Part shown: positions 29,447-37,804 of the stretch, in pieces
Numbering within the stretch: position 1 is the first letter of the stretch
Layout of the letters: each line of letters begins with the position of its first letter
From: CAWGXG01 sp963826505
Lineage (GTDB): Bacteria > Chloroflexota > Anaerolineae > Aggregatilineales > Aggregatilineaceae
Assembly (NCBI GenBank): GCA_963826505.1
Contig: CAWGXG010000008.1
Span: forward strand, 1,054,001-1,118,000
DNA length: 64,000 bases
Direction of reading: 5' to 3'
Made by a program: the position numbers and the translations under genes
Notes under the pieces: generated by a model
Seen by the model: only the letters and a program-made list of their open reading frames with translations
Told to the model about the DNA's origin: nothing
Database searches by the model: none

Positions 29447-30015
29447 ATGAAACAGGTGCAACCTCTACCCTCTTCAAAGTTATCCGGCGCATTGCGCGCC
29501 TTAGGGTTGATCGCGATGATCGGCGTCACGATCGCTATTGCGTTGAATCGTGATGAAATTGCCCAGTTCTCGACATTTGGCTATCTCGGCGCATTCCTGG
29601 CCATGTTGATCAGCAACGCGACTCTTATCCTCCCTGCCCCCGGCCTGATCATCGTGTTCGCGCTTGGCAGTTCACTCAATCCGGTCCTGGTCGGGCTGGC
29701 CGGGGCGTTAGGAGCGACGCTCGGCGAATTGACGGGCTATGTCGCCGGATTGAGCGGCGTAGCCGTCATGGAAAGCACCCCCATCGCGCGCCGCGTGCGC
29801 CTCTGGATGAATCCCAATGGATCGCTGACCATCTTCCTGCTGAGCATCTTCCCCAATCCGTTCTTTGACCTGGCCGGGCTTATGGCGGGGGCCAGCCGCA
29901 TGCCGCTCTGGCGATTTCTGTTTTCGGCCTTCTGCGGCAAATCTGTCCAAGCGACTCCATCGCGCTGGCTGGGACACTTTCGCTCGACTGGGTCGAGCGC
30001 TGGCTGACGCACTGA
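29447..30015 (+). CDS. SNARE-associated/VTT-type membrane protein (C-terminus frameshifted)
   Basis: The start at 29447 (MKQVQPLPS) avoids an implausible upstream extension. The product has four or five hydrophobic helices and conserved polar segments typical of the VTT/DedA-like family: NATLILPAPG, GATLGELTGYVAG, FPNPFFDLAGLMAG. As read, the frame ends at 30007 with a non-family tail. One missing base near 29953-29957 would give GKSVQA, then SIALAGTLSLDWVERWLTH, ending at 30015 (about 189 residues). These proteins affect membrane lipid translocation or homeostasis; the exact role here is unknown. Confidence 0.75.
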
Positions 30016-30117
30016 TTTTCTTCGGGCTTAAATGCGCCGCGCAAGAATACAGTCTTCCCCGCCTCGTGTTCTGGACATGCCGATGTTCTGTTGCCGATAG
30101 CCCCATCCGATTCACCG

Positions 30118-30146
30118 TTGACGCTCGTTTGCGCGCGTGATATACT
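30118..30146 (+). promoter_or_regulatory. Sigma70-like promoter of the T-box/valS operon
   Basis: TTGACG (30118-30123), a 17-nt spacer and TATACT (30141-30146) are near-consensus. They start a transcript just upstream of the T-box leader. Confidence 0.8.
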
Positions 30147-30164
30147 GCTCTCTTACAACAACTA

Positions 30165-30406
30165 TGACGGAGAGGAGTACGCGGTCCGGCGCTGGCAGAG
30201 AGTGCGGGTCACTGGCTGAAAGCCTGCACAGTAGTCCCCCGCAGAAGGTCGCTCCTGAGTTGGCACGCCGAACGGCATACGCCTGTCTAGGCGTGTCCGG
30301 TCGCGCCCGTTACAGCGCCGCGAGCGCCTGGCTCTCGGCCAGGAAGCAAGGTGGTACCGCGGAAGAGCGCTCTTTCGTCCTTGAAATGACGAGAGGGCGT
30401 TTTTTA
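30165..30406 (+). promoter_or_regulatory. T-box leader, Val (GUC) specifier
   Basis: The leader has Stem I features: an AGAGAGTGCGGG stretch whose stem closes with GCCTGCAC, and AGAAGGTCGCTCCTGAG on its 3' side. In the latter, GTC (30248-30250) sits at the specifier position. The T-box sequence AAGGTGGTACCGCGG is at 30348-30362 and pairs with the uncharged tRNA acceptor end. A terminator follows (30368-30406). Uncharged tRNA-Val should stabilise the antiterminator and let transcription continue into the methyltransferase and valS genes. The Val specifier agrees with valS downstream, which supports the call. Confidence 0.9.
30368..30406 (+). terminator. Regulated terminator of the T-box
   Basis: CGCTCTTTCGTC pairs with GACGAGAGGGCG (12 bp with G-U pairs, 8-nt loop), followed by a seven-T run. 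It is mutually exclusive with the antiterminator formed around the T-box sequence just upstream. Confidence 0.88.
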
Positions 30407-30416
30407 TTTGTCTGGG

Positions 30417-31194
30417 ATGGACTACATGGACGACTTCAACGATACTTCCCAGTTCTACGACGCCATCGCCGACGACTACCATCTATGGTATCGCGATTGG
30501 GACTCCGAACTGGAACGCGAAGGGCTCAACCTGCGTCGCTATTTTCGCGAATTCGGCGCGCAGACCGTGCTGGATGCCTCCTGTGGCCCAGGTACTCAGG
30601 CGATCGCGCTCGCCAAGCTTGGATTCACGGTCACCGCCGCCGATCCCAGCGCGGGCATATTGGCACGTGCCCGGCAGAATGCCGCCCAACACAGGGTTCA
30701 GGACCAGATCACGTTCGTCCAGTCCGATTTTCAAAGTTTGCTCGCGAACGTGCAGGGTCCCTTCGATGTCGTGATGACCAAGGGCAGCGCTATTCCTCAT
30801 TTGCTCCTGCGACGAACAAATCGAGGACACGCTGTTGGTCTTTTACGAGTTGCTGCGACCAGGGGGATTGCTGTTGATCGGCATGCGCGATTTCGAGCCG
30901 CTGCTCGAAGATCGTCCGCGCTTGATACCGGGTCGCGTTCACGACGAGCCCGAAGAGCAAATCATTACCTTTGACATGTGGGACTGGGAAGACGGCCCAC
31001 CCATCACCGTCACATTCAACCGGTTCATCGTGCGCGGATGTGGCGAGACCTACCAGGTCACCAAGCGCCCGGTCGTCTTCCGCGCGCTTACCGCTGCGGA
31101 AGTCGAAGTTGTCGCGCTTGAAGTCGGCTTCGAAAACGTCAAATCCGAACGTGATCGCTGGGAGCTAATCCTGACAGCAGTGAAACCTGGATAG
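30417..31194 (+). CDS. Class I SAM-dependent methyltransferase (frameshifted)
   Basis: The start is at 30417 or 30426 (MDDFNDTSQFYD). Motif I is VLDASCGPGTQAIAL, motif II AADPSAGIL, and VMTKGSAIPHLL is the post-III region. The frame then goes wrong: an extra C at 30806-30807 separates it from DEQIEDTLLVFYELLRPGG, which continues in another frame to 31194. Correction gives about 258 residues. The substrate is unknown. It sits directly after the T-box terminator and before valS, so it is controlled by the Val T-box too, which is not a usual arrangement. Confidence 0.8.
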
Positions 31195-31265
31195 GGGTGC
31201 GAACGCCGTTTCGTCAGCCTGCGGCTAGGCAGAGATTGTTTTTTTCTGGGAGGAGGTGGTGCAGG

Positions 31266-31412
31266 GTGTCAACTGTAGTTTCCAATTCCAGGGGCGCATC
31301 CGCCCTTGGTAAGACACTGTCTGCGGCTGGCATGAGCCTGTTCGGCAGTCTGGACGGCGTTCTTCACCGTCCGTGTACGCCCGATCCCTTATCGCAAATG
31401 AGGATGTTATGA
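31266..31412 (+). CDS. Putative 48-residue leader ORF overlapping the valS start
   Basis: GTG at 31266 is preceded by a very strong GGGAGGAGG at 9-nt spacing. The stop TGA (31410-31412) overlaps the valS ATG (31409) as ATGA, the classical coupling arrangement. The product (MSTVVSNSRGASALG..., basic, no known domain) has Val codons at residues 4 and 5. Downstream in the ORF lies a GGACGG/CCGTCC hairpin. A role in tuning valS translation is inference. The 31195-31265 stretch before it has a seven-T run but no other feature I can support. Confidence 0.4.
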   Translation: MSTVVSNSRGASALGKTLSAAGMSLFGSLDGVLHRPCTPDPLSQMRML

Positions 31413-34042
31413 CGACTGAGATGCCTAAGACGTTCGACTTCGTGGAAGCCGAGCCTAGATTGTATGCCTGGTGGCAAGACCAGGGGTACTTCAAGCCTGA
31501 AGTTAATCCCGATGGGGAACCGTTCGTGATCAGCATCCCGCCCCCCAATGTGACGGGTGCGCTGCACAACGGACACGCCATGTTCGTCAGCCTTGAAGAC
31601 CTCATGATTCGCTACGAACGCATGCGCGGACGCGCGGCGCTATGGGTGCCCGGCACCGATCACGCCGGGATCGCCACCCAACTCCAGGTTGAAAACATGC
31701 TGCGCAGCGAAGGAACCAGTCGCGTGGCGGTCGGGCGCGAGGAGTTTCTGCGACGCACCTGGGACTGGAAACGCAAGTATGGAGGCCGCATCGTGGAACA
31801 GCTTCGCCGCCTCGGCGCGAGCTGCGATTGGGATCGCGAGCGCTTCACGCTTGATGATGGTTTGTCGCGTGCCGTGCGTGAGGCGTTCGTCACCCTCTGG
31901 GAACAAGGCCTGATCTATCGCGGTCCGCGCCTGATCAACTGGTCGCCCGGTTTGCAGACGGCCGTCAGTGACCTTGAAGTCGAACGCGAAGAAGAAGACG
32001 GCCATCTGTACTATTTTAACTACCCCGTGGAAGGCGGCGGCGCGATCCCGGTCGCGACGACGCGTCCCGAAACTATCCTGGGTGACACGGCGGTGGCCGT
32101 CCATCCCGACGACGACCGCTACAAACCGTACATTGGCCGCAAGTGTCTTGTACCCATGCTCAACCGCCCGATCCCCATCATCGCGGATGAGTACGTCGAC
32201 CGTGAGTTCGGTACGGGCGCGCTCAAGATTACGCCCGGCCACGATCCCGCCGACTATGAGATCGGCCAGCGGCACGGCCTCGACTTGATCAACATCATGA
32301 ACAAAGACGCCACGCTCAACGCCAGCGCGGGTCGCTACGCGGGTATGGACCGTTTTGAGGCCCGCAAACGTCTGTGGTCCGACATGGAAACGGCAGGCAT
32401 GACCATTCGCGTTGAGCCCTATCGCCATTCCGTGCCGCGTTCGCAGCGTGGTGGTGAGATCGTGGAGCCGCTGGTCAGCACGCAATGGTTCGTCAAGATC
32501 CAGCCGCTGGCTGAAAAAGCCATCGGCGCGGTGCGTGATGGGCGCATTTCCATCGTCCCGGAACACTTCGAGCGCGTGTACTACAACTGGCTCGAGAACA
32601 TCGAGGATTGGTGCATTAGCCGCCAGTTGTGGTGGGGTCATCGCATCCCAGCCTGGCATTGTGACACCTGCGGCGAGATCACTGTCGCCCGGGAAGACCC
32701 CACTGCCTGTGCCCACTGTGGCGGCAGCGCCCTGCACCAGGACCCAGACGTGCTCGATACCTGGTTCAGCAGCGGACTCTGGCCGTTCAGCACGCTCGGC
32801 TGGCCCGACAATACGGACGATCTCCGGCGTTACTACCCTACCTCAATCATGGAAACCGGCTACGACATCCTGTTCTTCTGGGTTGCGCGCATGATCATGA
32901 TGGGTTTGTGGTTCACCGATGAAGCGCCATTCCATACCGTCTACTTGCACGGCTTGGTGCGCGACGAACACGGCCGCAAGATGAGCAAGACCTACGGCAA
33001 CGTGATGGATCCGTTGGAGATCGTGCAGACCTACGGCACCGACGCGCTGCGCTTCACGCTGCTCACCGGGAGCTCGCCCGGCAACGATATGAATCTGTCG
33101 GAAAGCCGCATCGAATACAGTCGCAATTTCGGCAACAAACTGTGGCAGATGTCGCGCTTCGTATGGTCCAACCTGGAAGGCTACGCTCCGCAGCCAGATC
33201 CCGATCCGGCATCTCTTGACCTGCCCTCGCGCTGGATTCTCAGTCGCCTGTCGGGGCTGGTCGCCAACGTGCAGCGTCTGTTTGAAACTTACCAGTATGG
33301 CGAAGCCGGACGTCAGCTTCTCGATTTTCTGTGGAGCGAAATGGCGGACTGGTATGTCGAGACCAGCAAGAATGCGCTTTATGGCGGGGACTCGACTGCC
33401 CGCGAGCGCACCCTGGATGTTCTGGCACACGTGCTGAACGTGTCGCTGCGCCTGCTCCATCCGTACATTCCCTACATCACCGAGGAAATCTGGGGCTATC
33501 TGCCGACCGGAGAAAGCCCGTTGATTCTGGCATCCTGGCCTAAGGCTAACTCGGCGCATCTCGACCCCGCTGCCGAAGCCGAATTCGCGATCCTGATGGA
33601 CCTCGTGCGGGGCATTCGCAACGCCCGTGCCGAGTACAAGGTTGAGCCTGCCCATCGCATCAATGCGCTGATCGAGCCGGGTACCCACCGTGGCCTGATC
33701 GACGATCATCGCGATGTGTTCTCGCGTCTTTGCAATGTGGAACATGTCACTTTGCTCGACGTAGGGACTGCCGCGCCCGATCAGGCCGCCACCATCGTTT
33801 CGGCCGACGTGACGGTCTACCTGCCCCTGGCCGATCTGGTCGATTTAAGCGCCGAGCGCGAGCGTTTGCGCCGCGAAATGGAGAACCTGGACCAGCAAAT
33901 CGCGCGCGCTGACGGTCTGCTCTCCAACGAGAACTTCGTAAGCAAGGCCCGGCCCGACGTGGTCCAGCGCGAGCGCGACAAACAGACCGCGCTCAGAGCC
34001 AGCCGTCAAGCCATCGAAGAACGCCTGAATTCGCTTGCCTAA
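31409..34042 (+). CDS. valS: Valyl-tRNA synthetase
   Basis: 877 residues from ATG 31409 (GAGG upstream). It is a class I synthetase with the HIGH-type motif PPPNVTGALHNGHAM and the KMSKS motif GRKMSKTYGNV. The CP1 editing domain holds TTRPETILGDTAVAVHP. A zinc-type CDTCGE...CAHCGG pair lies near 430-445, an anticodon-binding domain follows, and the C-terminal coiled coil (LSAERERLRREMENLDQQ) is typical of ValRS. It charges tRNA-Val. Regulation by the Val T-box upstream is strongly indicated. Confidence 0.96.
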   Translation: MTTEMPKTFDFVEAEPRLYAWWQDQGYFKPEVNPDGEPFVISIPPPNVTGALHNGHAMFVSLEDLMIRYERMRGRAALWVPGTDHAGIATQLQVENMLRSEGTSRVAVGREEFLRRTWDWKRKYGGRIVEQLRRLGASCDWDRERFTLDDGLSRAVREAFVTLWEQGLIYRGPRLINWSPGLQTAVSDLEVEREEEDGHLYYFNYPVEGGGAIPVATTRPETILGDTAVAVHPDDDRYKPYIGRKCLVPMLNRPIPIIADEYVDREFGTGALKITPGHDPADYEIGQRHGLDLINIMNKDATLNASAGRYAGMDRFEARKRLWSDMETAGMTIRVEPYRHSVPRSQRGGEIVEPLVSTQWFVKIQPLAEKAIGAVRDGRISIVPEHFERVYYNWLENIEDWCISRQLWWGHRIPAWHCDTCGEITVAREDPTACAHCGGSALHQDPDVLDTWFSSGLWPFSTLGWPDNTDDLRRYYPTSIMETGYDILFFWVARMIMMGLWFTDEAPFHTVYLHGLVRDEHGRKMSKTYGNVMDPLEIVQTYGTDALRFTLLTGSSPGNDMNLSESRIEYSRNFGNKLWQMSRFVWSNLEGYAPQPDPDPASLDLPSRWILSRLSGLVANVQRLFETYQYGEAGRQLLDFLWSEMADWYVETSKNALYGGDSTARERTLDVLAHVLNVSLRLLHPYIPYITEEIWGYLPTGESPLILASWPKANSAHLDPAAEAEFAILMDLVRGIRNARAEYKVEPAHRINALIEPGTHRGLIDDHRDVFSRLCNVEHVTLLDVGTAAPDQAATIVSADVTVYLPLADLVDLSAERERLRREMENLDQQIARADGLLSNENFVSKARPDVVQRERDKQTALRASRQAIEERLNSLA

Positions 34043-34053
34043 CACAGCAACAA

Positions 34054-34092
34054 CGGGCACCGTTCGCATTTTGGGAACGGTGCCCGCAGTAT
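34054..34092 (+). terminator. Terminator after valS
   Basis: A perfect 12-bp stem (CGGGCACCGTTC / GAACGGTGCCCG) with a 9-nt loop is followed by CAGTATTTT. It lies about 12 nt after the valS stop. Confidence 0.75.
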
Positions 34093-34155
34093 TTTACGCT
34101 CGGCGCAATCAGCTTATTTACTCAGTGTCTTGCTTCACGAAATCTGATACGCTCC

Positions 34156-34386
34156 CTATTCTTCGCTGTCTTGCTGCTTCATAATACTGAACAACACGCG
34201 CCCAGCCTGCTGAGCCGCCTGCCGAACCCGTTCATCTGGGTCATTGCGATATAAATCTTCCAACCTACCGAGTACGGTGGTTGCTTCCAGTGCCGCAAGT
34301 TCCTCAATGGACCGAATTCTGACCTCGGGGTTCTTGTCCTTCAATCGCGCCAAATGAAAGGCAACCATTCGCTCTACAGCCGACAT
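34156..34386 (-). CDS. Small HEAT-like protein
   Basis: 76 residues from ATG 34386, 10 nt after the stop of the preceding gene. It is one to two HEAT/PBS-lyase-like helical repeats: NPEVRIRSIEELAALEATTV, then DPDERVRQAAQQAGRVL. Both repeats match those of its two upstream neighbours, with the same NDPxxxVR pattern. Third gene of a compact three-gene operon. It probably serves as a protein-interaction scaffold. No catalytic residues visible. Confidence 0.65.
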   Translation of the reverse strand: MSAVERMVAFHLARLKDKNPEVRIRSIEELAALEATTVLGRLEDLYRNDPDERVRQAAQQAGRVLFSIMKQQDSEE

Positions 34387-34396
34387 GCTTTCACCC

Positions 34397-34717
34397 CTAC
34401 TCCACGCGGCGACCTTCCTGTGTTTTTCGAGCCCGGGCCTGCGCCAGAATATCAGCCGCTTGACGGCGTTCCTCGTCAGACGGGCCACTGTCCTCAAACT
34501 GTCTGCGAATAGCGGCGTAATAAATCGTCTTCCCTGCCGATTGTGCCAACACCCGCAATTCCGGTTCCGGATCGGTCGCGAAAACGTCTGCTAACGCAGG
34601 CAGTGCCCCCGTATCACCCAGCAACTCAAGCTGCTTGATCGCTTCTTCGCGCGCGATCGGGTGGGCAGCCCGCAGCCGCTCCAACCATGTATTGACCGCC
34701 TGATTTGATTCGTTCAC
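34397..34717 (-). CDS. HEAT-like repeat protein, 106 residues
   Basis: The start is GTG 34717, overlapping the upstream stop by 4 nt (GTGA). The longer TTG start at 34732 is less likely. The helical repeats have the form AREEAIKQLELLGDTGALPALADVF, then DPEPELRVLAQSAGKTIYYA. The repeat style and the K-I-Y/W helix after it match the neighbouring genes, suggesting duplication. A charged C-terminal helix (DEERRQAADILAQARARK) follows. Function unknown. Confidence 0.7.
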   Translation of the reverse strand: MNESNQAVNTWLERLRAAHPIAREEAIKQLELLGDTGALPALADVFATDPEPELRVLAQSAGKTIYYAAIRRQFEDSGPSDEERRQAADILAQARARKTQEGRRVE

Positions 34718-35283
34718 AATGTCCGGCCCCAAAAATCATCTGAAAGCCCCGCGTCTAACAAATCCTCCTGCGCATCCAGGTTTTCATCACGCCGCGGCTT
34801 GGCGGCGGGCCTTGGAGCCTGCCGGTACTCCTGCGCGGCAACCTGAGCAGGCCGCGCCAGGGCCTCGCTTTGGACCTTATCCGTCTCCAAAGGAACGCCA
34901 TCAGCTTCGTGCAGAGCATCATTCAATTGGCGGCGGTACGTTTGATGCAACGCATAGGTTTGGGTGTCACGGTGCTTGGCATACCGCAGATCAAACTGCC
35001 CCAGTGACGCCAAAAAACGCTCCTGACTATCAGGAGACAACGGGCGCACAAACAGCGCTTCGACCGCCTGCTGCGTCGAATGCCCACGCCGATGGGCCTG
35101 CCAGATCAACTTTCCAGCCCACCCGGCGACATCCCGCACCCCCGGCTCAGGATCGTTCCGGTACAACCACCGGATCGCCTCCAGAGCATTCGTCTCTTCG
35201 ACCATCGCCAGAATGCGCAGCGTCTCCACACGTACGTGAGGATCAGGATCGCGTAATCGTTCTGCCAGACCGTCGATGTCCAT
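34714..35283 (-). CDS. HEAT-repeat protein, 189 residues, first gene of the operon
   Basis: The ATG at 35283 follows GAGGGAA. Residues 1-70 form two HEAT-like repeats (LRDPDPHVRVETLRILAMVEE, then NDPEPGVRDVAGWAGKLIW). The rest is helical, charged and probably partly disordered (PRPAAKPRRDENLDAQ), ending in a short aromatic tail FWGRTL. No catalytic motif is visible. The next gene starts within its stop. I do not recognise a specific family beyond HEAT. Confidence 0.7.
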   Translation of the reverse strand: MDIDGLAERLRDPDPHVRVETLRILAMVEETNALEAIRWLYRNDPEPGVRDVAGWAGKLIWQAHRRGHSTQQAVEALFVRPLSPDSQERFLASLGQFDLRYAKHRDTQTYALHQTYRRQLNDALHEADGVPLETDKVQSEALARPAQVAAQEYRQAPRPAAKPRRDENLDAQEDLLDAGLSDDFWGRTL

Positions 35284-35414
35284 GAAGGTTCCCTCGCACA
35301 CTTGCTCGAGTATAGCAGGTCAGTCACAAGTCCGCTATGGAACACTTTTCAACGAAAACGAGGCAGTCTCCGCTCAAATAAGATAAATACTGCGACGACA
35401 GTCCACCCAAAGCG

Positions 35415-35423
35415 TGGTATAAT
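35415..35423 (+). promoter_or_regulatory. Extended -10 promoter for the nucleotidyltransferase gene
   Basis: TGGTATAAT combines a perfect -10 box with a TGN extension, about 65 nt before the start codon. No good -35 box is visible, as is usual for extended -10 promoters. Confidence 0.5.
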
Positions 35424-35487
35424 CGCCCCTGTGCTGCTCAGGGACCCCGGCAGCCCAAAACACCAAACACGAAAGCGAGTGATCATA

Positions 35488-36468
35488 GTGATCGAGCAGG
35501 CTGTCATTCTTGCTGCCGGGCGCGGCAGCCGGTTGGGCCAATTGACACAAGAGCGCCCGAAGTCAATGCTCCCCATCTTGGGCAAACCGATCATGGCGCG
35601 TGTAATGGACCACCTGCGCGACGCGGGTATCCGGCGTTTTGTAGTGGTCGTAGGTGACCCTGACGGGGCGATGGCGTCCTATCTGAATATGTCCTGGTAC
35701 CCGGATGCCTCAGTCCAGTATGCGATTCAGTCCGTTCCTACCGGCACTGTGGATGCCTTGCAGCAGGCAGTTCCCTTCCTTGACGGTCCGTTCTTGCTCA
35801 CTGCCGTCGACAATCTCACATCACCCGCACATGTGAGTAACCTGATCGAAAGCTTCAACCGCTATCCCGACCAGTTGGCAGTGTTAAGTCTGCTCCCTGC
35901 CTCTCCCGATCAAATCCGGCGTTCATCTGGTGTCGTGATCGACGGCGACCGGATCACCGCTGTAGAAGAAAAACCCGCCGATCCGCGCGGCGCGTATGCC
36001 GGAATTATGCTCTATGCCTTTTCTCTCGCTTTTCTGGACTATCTCCCACACGTCAGAGTCTCCTCGCGCGGGGAGCGAGAGTTGGTGAGCGGCATTCAGG
36101 CAGGCATTGCAGACGGATTGCGAGTGGGTTACGCCATCACCGATTGGCGTTTGCATCTGACCCACGAAATTGATCTACTGTCCATCAATCGTTATTTTCT
36201 GGAAACCGGCACAGACGCACATATCTTGAGCGAAATTCCCTCCTCCGCCCAGATCATCCCGCCCGTGCGCATCGATCCCAATGTCAGCGTAGGGCGTGGC
36301 GCGCGCGTGGGTCCCGACGTTTACCTCAAATCCGGCTCAACCGTTGGCGAAGATGCCTTGCTCGAAAACACCATCGTGCTCCAGGGAGGATTTGTGCCGT
36401 CAGCGGACCGGTGCGTTAACGAGATCATCGCCAAGCGAGTCCGGGTGACTGCTCCCGATCCGTCGTGA
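35488..36468 (+). CDS. Sugar-1-phosphate nucleotidyltransferase with left-handed beta-helix tail
   Basis: 326 residues from GTG 35488 (GCGAG upstream); alternatives at GTG 35479 or further upstream are possible. The N-terminal Rossmann-like domain has AVILAAGRGSRLGQLT and the RPKSMLPILGKPIM motif of glucose-1-phosphate thymidylyl-/uridylyl- or GlcNAc-1-phosphate uridylyl-transferases. The C-terminal part (about 255-326) has hexapeptide-like repeats (VRIDPNVSVGRGARVGPDVYL). The nucleotide and sugar cannot be assigned by sequence alone. The product would feed cell-envelope polysaccharide synthesis. Cytoplasmic. Confidence 0.85.
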   Translation: MIEQAVILAAGRGSRLGQLTQERPKSMLPILGKPIMARVMDHLRDAGIRRFVVVVGDPDGAMASYLNMSWYPDASVQYAIQSVPTGTVDALQQAVPFLDGPFLLTAVDNLTSPAHVSNLIESFNRYPDQLAVLSLLPASPDQIRRSSGVVIDGDRITAVEEKPADPRGAYAGIMLYAFSLAFLDYLPHVRVSSRGERELVSGIQAGIADGLRVGYAITDWRLHLTHEIDLLSINRYFLETGTDAHILSEIPSSAQIIPPVRIDPNVSVGRGARVGPDVYLKSGSTVGEDALLENTIVLQGGFVPSADRCVNEIIAKRVRVTAPDPS

Positions 36469-36509
36469 GAATGGTTGTGATCCATCTGAGAAAGGAACCA
36501 ATAGTTACT

Positions 36510-36929
36510 ATGCGCAATCGCAAAACAGGTTTGCTGTTTCTCGTGGTCCTGGTCACCCTGCTTGTAGCGGCATGTGGGGGTTCGAGCGGTACCAAGACTA
36601 GCTACACTACCGTTGATGTCAAGACCGCCTACGATCAGATCAACTCAACCGCGAATGCCGTTGTGGTCGACGTCCGCGAGCCGTCCGAGTGGGCCACGAC
36701 CGGCACCATCGCCGGCGCCAAGCTCATCTCGTTGGGCAACGTTGAGCAACAAGCGGCGTCTCAGTTGTCCAAAGACGACACGATTTTCGTCATCTGCAAC
36801 AGCGGCAATCGCAGCAAGGTGGCCTCTGATACCCTCGTCAAGAAGGGTTATAAGCACGTCGTCAACATTGACGGGGGCATCCAGGCATGGATGAACGCTA
36901 ATCTACCGACGGCACCTTATACTCCCTAA
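36510..36929 (+). CDS. Rhodanese-domain lipoprotein
   Basis: 139 residues from ATG 36510 (GAAAGGA upstream). A lipoprotein signal ends at lipobox LVAACGG. The rhodanese domain follows with VVVDVREPSEW and the active-site loop ICNSGNRSK (catalytic Cys plus loop). Such domains handle sulfane sulphur, but surface-anchored forms are of unclear function. Anchored outside the membrane, it could take part in extracellular sulphur or redox chemistry. Confidence 0.88.
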   Translation: MRNRKTGLLFLVVLVTLLVAACGGSSGTKTSYTTVDVKTAYDQINSTANAVVVDVREPSEWATTGTIAGAKLISLGNVEQQAASQLSKDDTIFVICNSGNRSKVASDTLVKKGYKHVVNIDGGIQAWMNANLPTAPYTP

Positions 36930-36967
36930 AAACGGCAACAGAGTCCTTTGACGTTTCTCGAACACAA

Positions 36968-36996
36968 ACACGACGATCTCGACAAGATCGTCGTGT
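36968..36996. terminator. Bidirectional terminator
   Basis: A perfect 12-bp stem (ACACGACGATCT / AGATCGTCGTGT) with a 5-nt loop lies between the convergent rhodanese and glutaredoxin genes. TTTGTGTT follows on the minus strand and TATATG on the plus strand. Confidence 0.7.
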
Positions 36997-37049
36997 TATA
37001 TGCTTAAAGTTGCCCGGTGTGCCGGGCGATCCGCTGAAAACCAGGACGT

Positions 37050-37319
37050 CTATTTGATGTCCAGCAGACGGTCCACTTCCGGGCGATTGAACCCCACGAT
37101 GATCTTGCCGCCAATATCGATCACCGGGACGCCTTGCTGACCACTTCGTCGCACCATATCCCGCGCCGCCGCAGCATCGCGGCTTACATCCACATCACGG
37201 AATTTGACACCATGCTCACGGAAATAGCGCTTCGCCTGGTTACAATAGGTGCAGGTCGGCGTGGAAAAGACGATAACGCGCTTCTGCTTGGTTTTCTTGG
37301 GGGAATTCTCGTTCGCCAT
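37050..37319 (-). CDS. Glutaredoxin-like protein (CxxC)
   Basis: 89 residues from ATG 37319. The thioredoxin fold shows the redox pair TPTCTYCNQAK near residue 22. The cis-Pro segment QGVPVIDIGG and a C-terminal GFNRPEVDRLL are both typical of small glutaredoxin/NrdH-like proteins. A lysine-rich N-terminus precedes the fold. It likely reduces disulphides of cytoplasmic partners. There is no gene for ribonucleotide reductase nearby to suggest an NrdH role. Confidence 0.88.
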   Translation of the reverse strand: MANENSPKKTKQKRVIVFSTPTCTYCNQAKRYFREHGVKFRDVDVSRDAAAARDMVRRSGQQGVPVIDIGGKIIVGFNRPEVDRLLDIK

Positions 37320-37467
37320 GGGTGAATATATCCTTGCGCAATAACTCATTACGGCGGTTTAACGCTGCCTTGAACCTGTTTCGCTTCTTTAGATGCAGTA
37401 GTTTGTAGAAGGTTTCATCGGTTTCGAAGCTTTTCAGAGGATTACACCGCCGCTGATTCCCTATGCC

Positions 37468-37800
37468 TTACCCGGCAGCCGCGTCCGGCTGGGCACCGTG
37501 CGCCGACGCGTCACGCTCTGACGACACGGGCTGAAGAAAAGTCTCCAGGTCCAGCACTTTGTATAGCCGCTCTTTCACGGCATTCGGCAGTTCAGGCTGA
37601 GGCAGCCGGTGGTACAGCGTGATCGTCTTGGAAAAGGTGTTAACCACAATTCGGCAGTTCTCACAGGACGCCATGTGCCCCTCAAGCTCTTTGCACAGAT
37701 CGTCGCTGAGCGTGCCCTCAAAATAGTCTGACAGGCTGCCGAGATAGCGGAGGCACTCTTCGCGCGTGTGCTCGTGTGTAGGCTGATCGGAAGCGGTCAT
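37468..37800 (-). CDS. Zinc-finger anti-sigma factor
   Basis: 110 residues. The zf-HC2/ZAS motif H...C..C is present as EGHMASCENCRI, with an upstream Cys (EECLRYL). No TM segment is present, so it is a soluble anti-sigma of the RsrA/ChrR-like kind. It lies 4 nt downstream of the ECF sigma gene, the normal partner arrangement. Release of the sigma factor on Cys oxidation or loss of zinc is known for the family and inferred here. Confidence 0.85.
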   Translation of the reverse strand: MTASDQPTHEHTREECLRYLGSLSDYFEGTLSDDLCKELEGHMASCENCRIVVNTFSKTITLYHRLPQPELPNAVKERLYKVLDLETFLQPVSSERDASAHGAQPDAAAG

Positions 37801-37804
37801 GCGC

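Noticed and set aside
31640..32737. 365-residue minus-strand frame inside valS, and a 300-residue one at 32843-33745
   Set aside because: Both are shadows of the valS codons. They carry no motifs, and valS is certain on the other strand.
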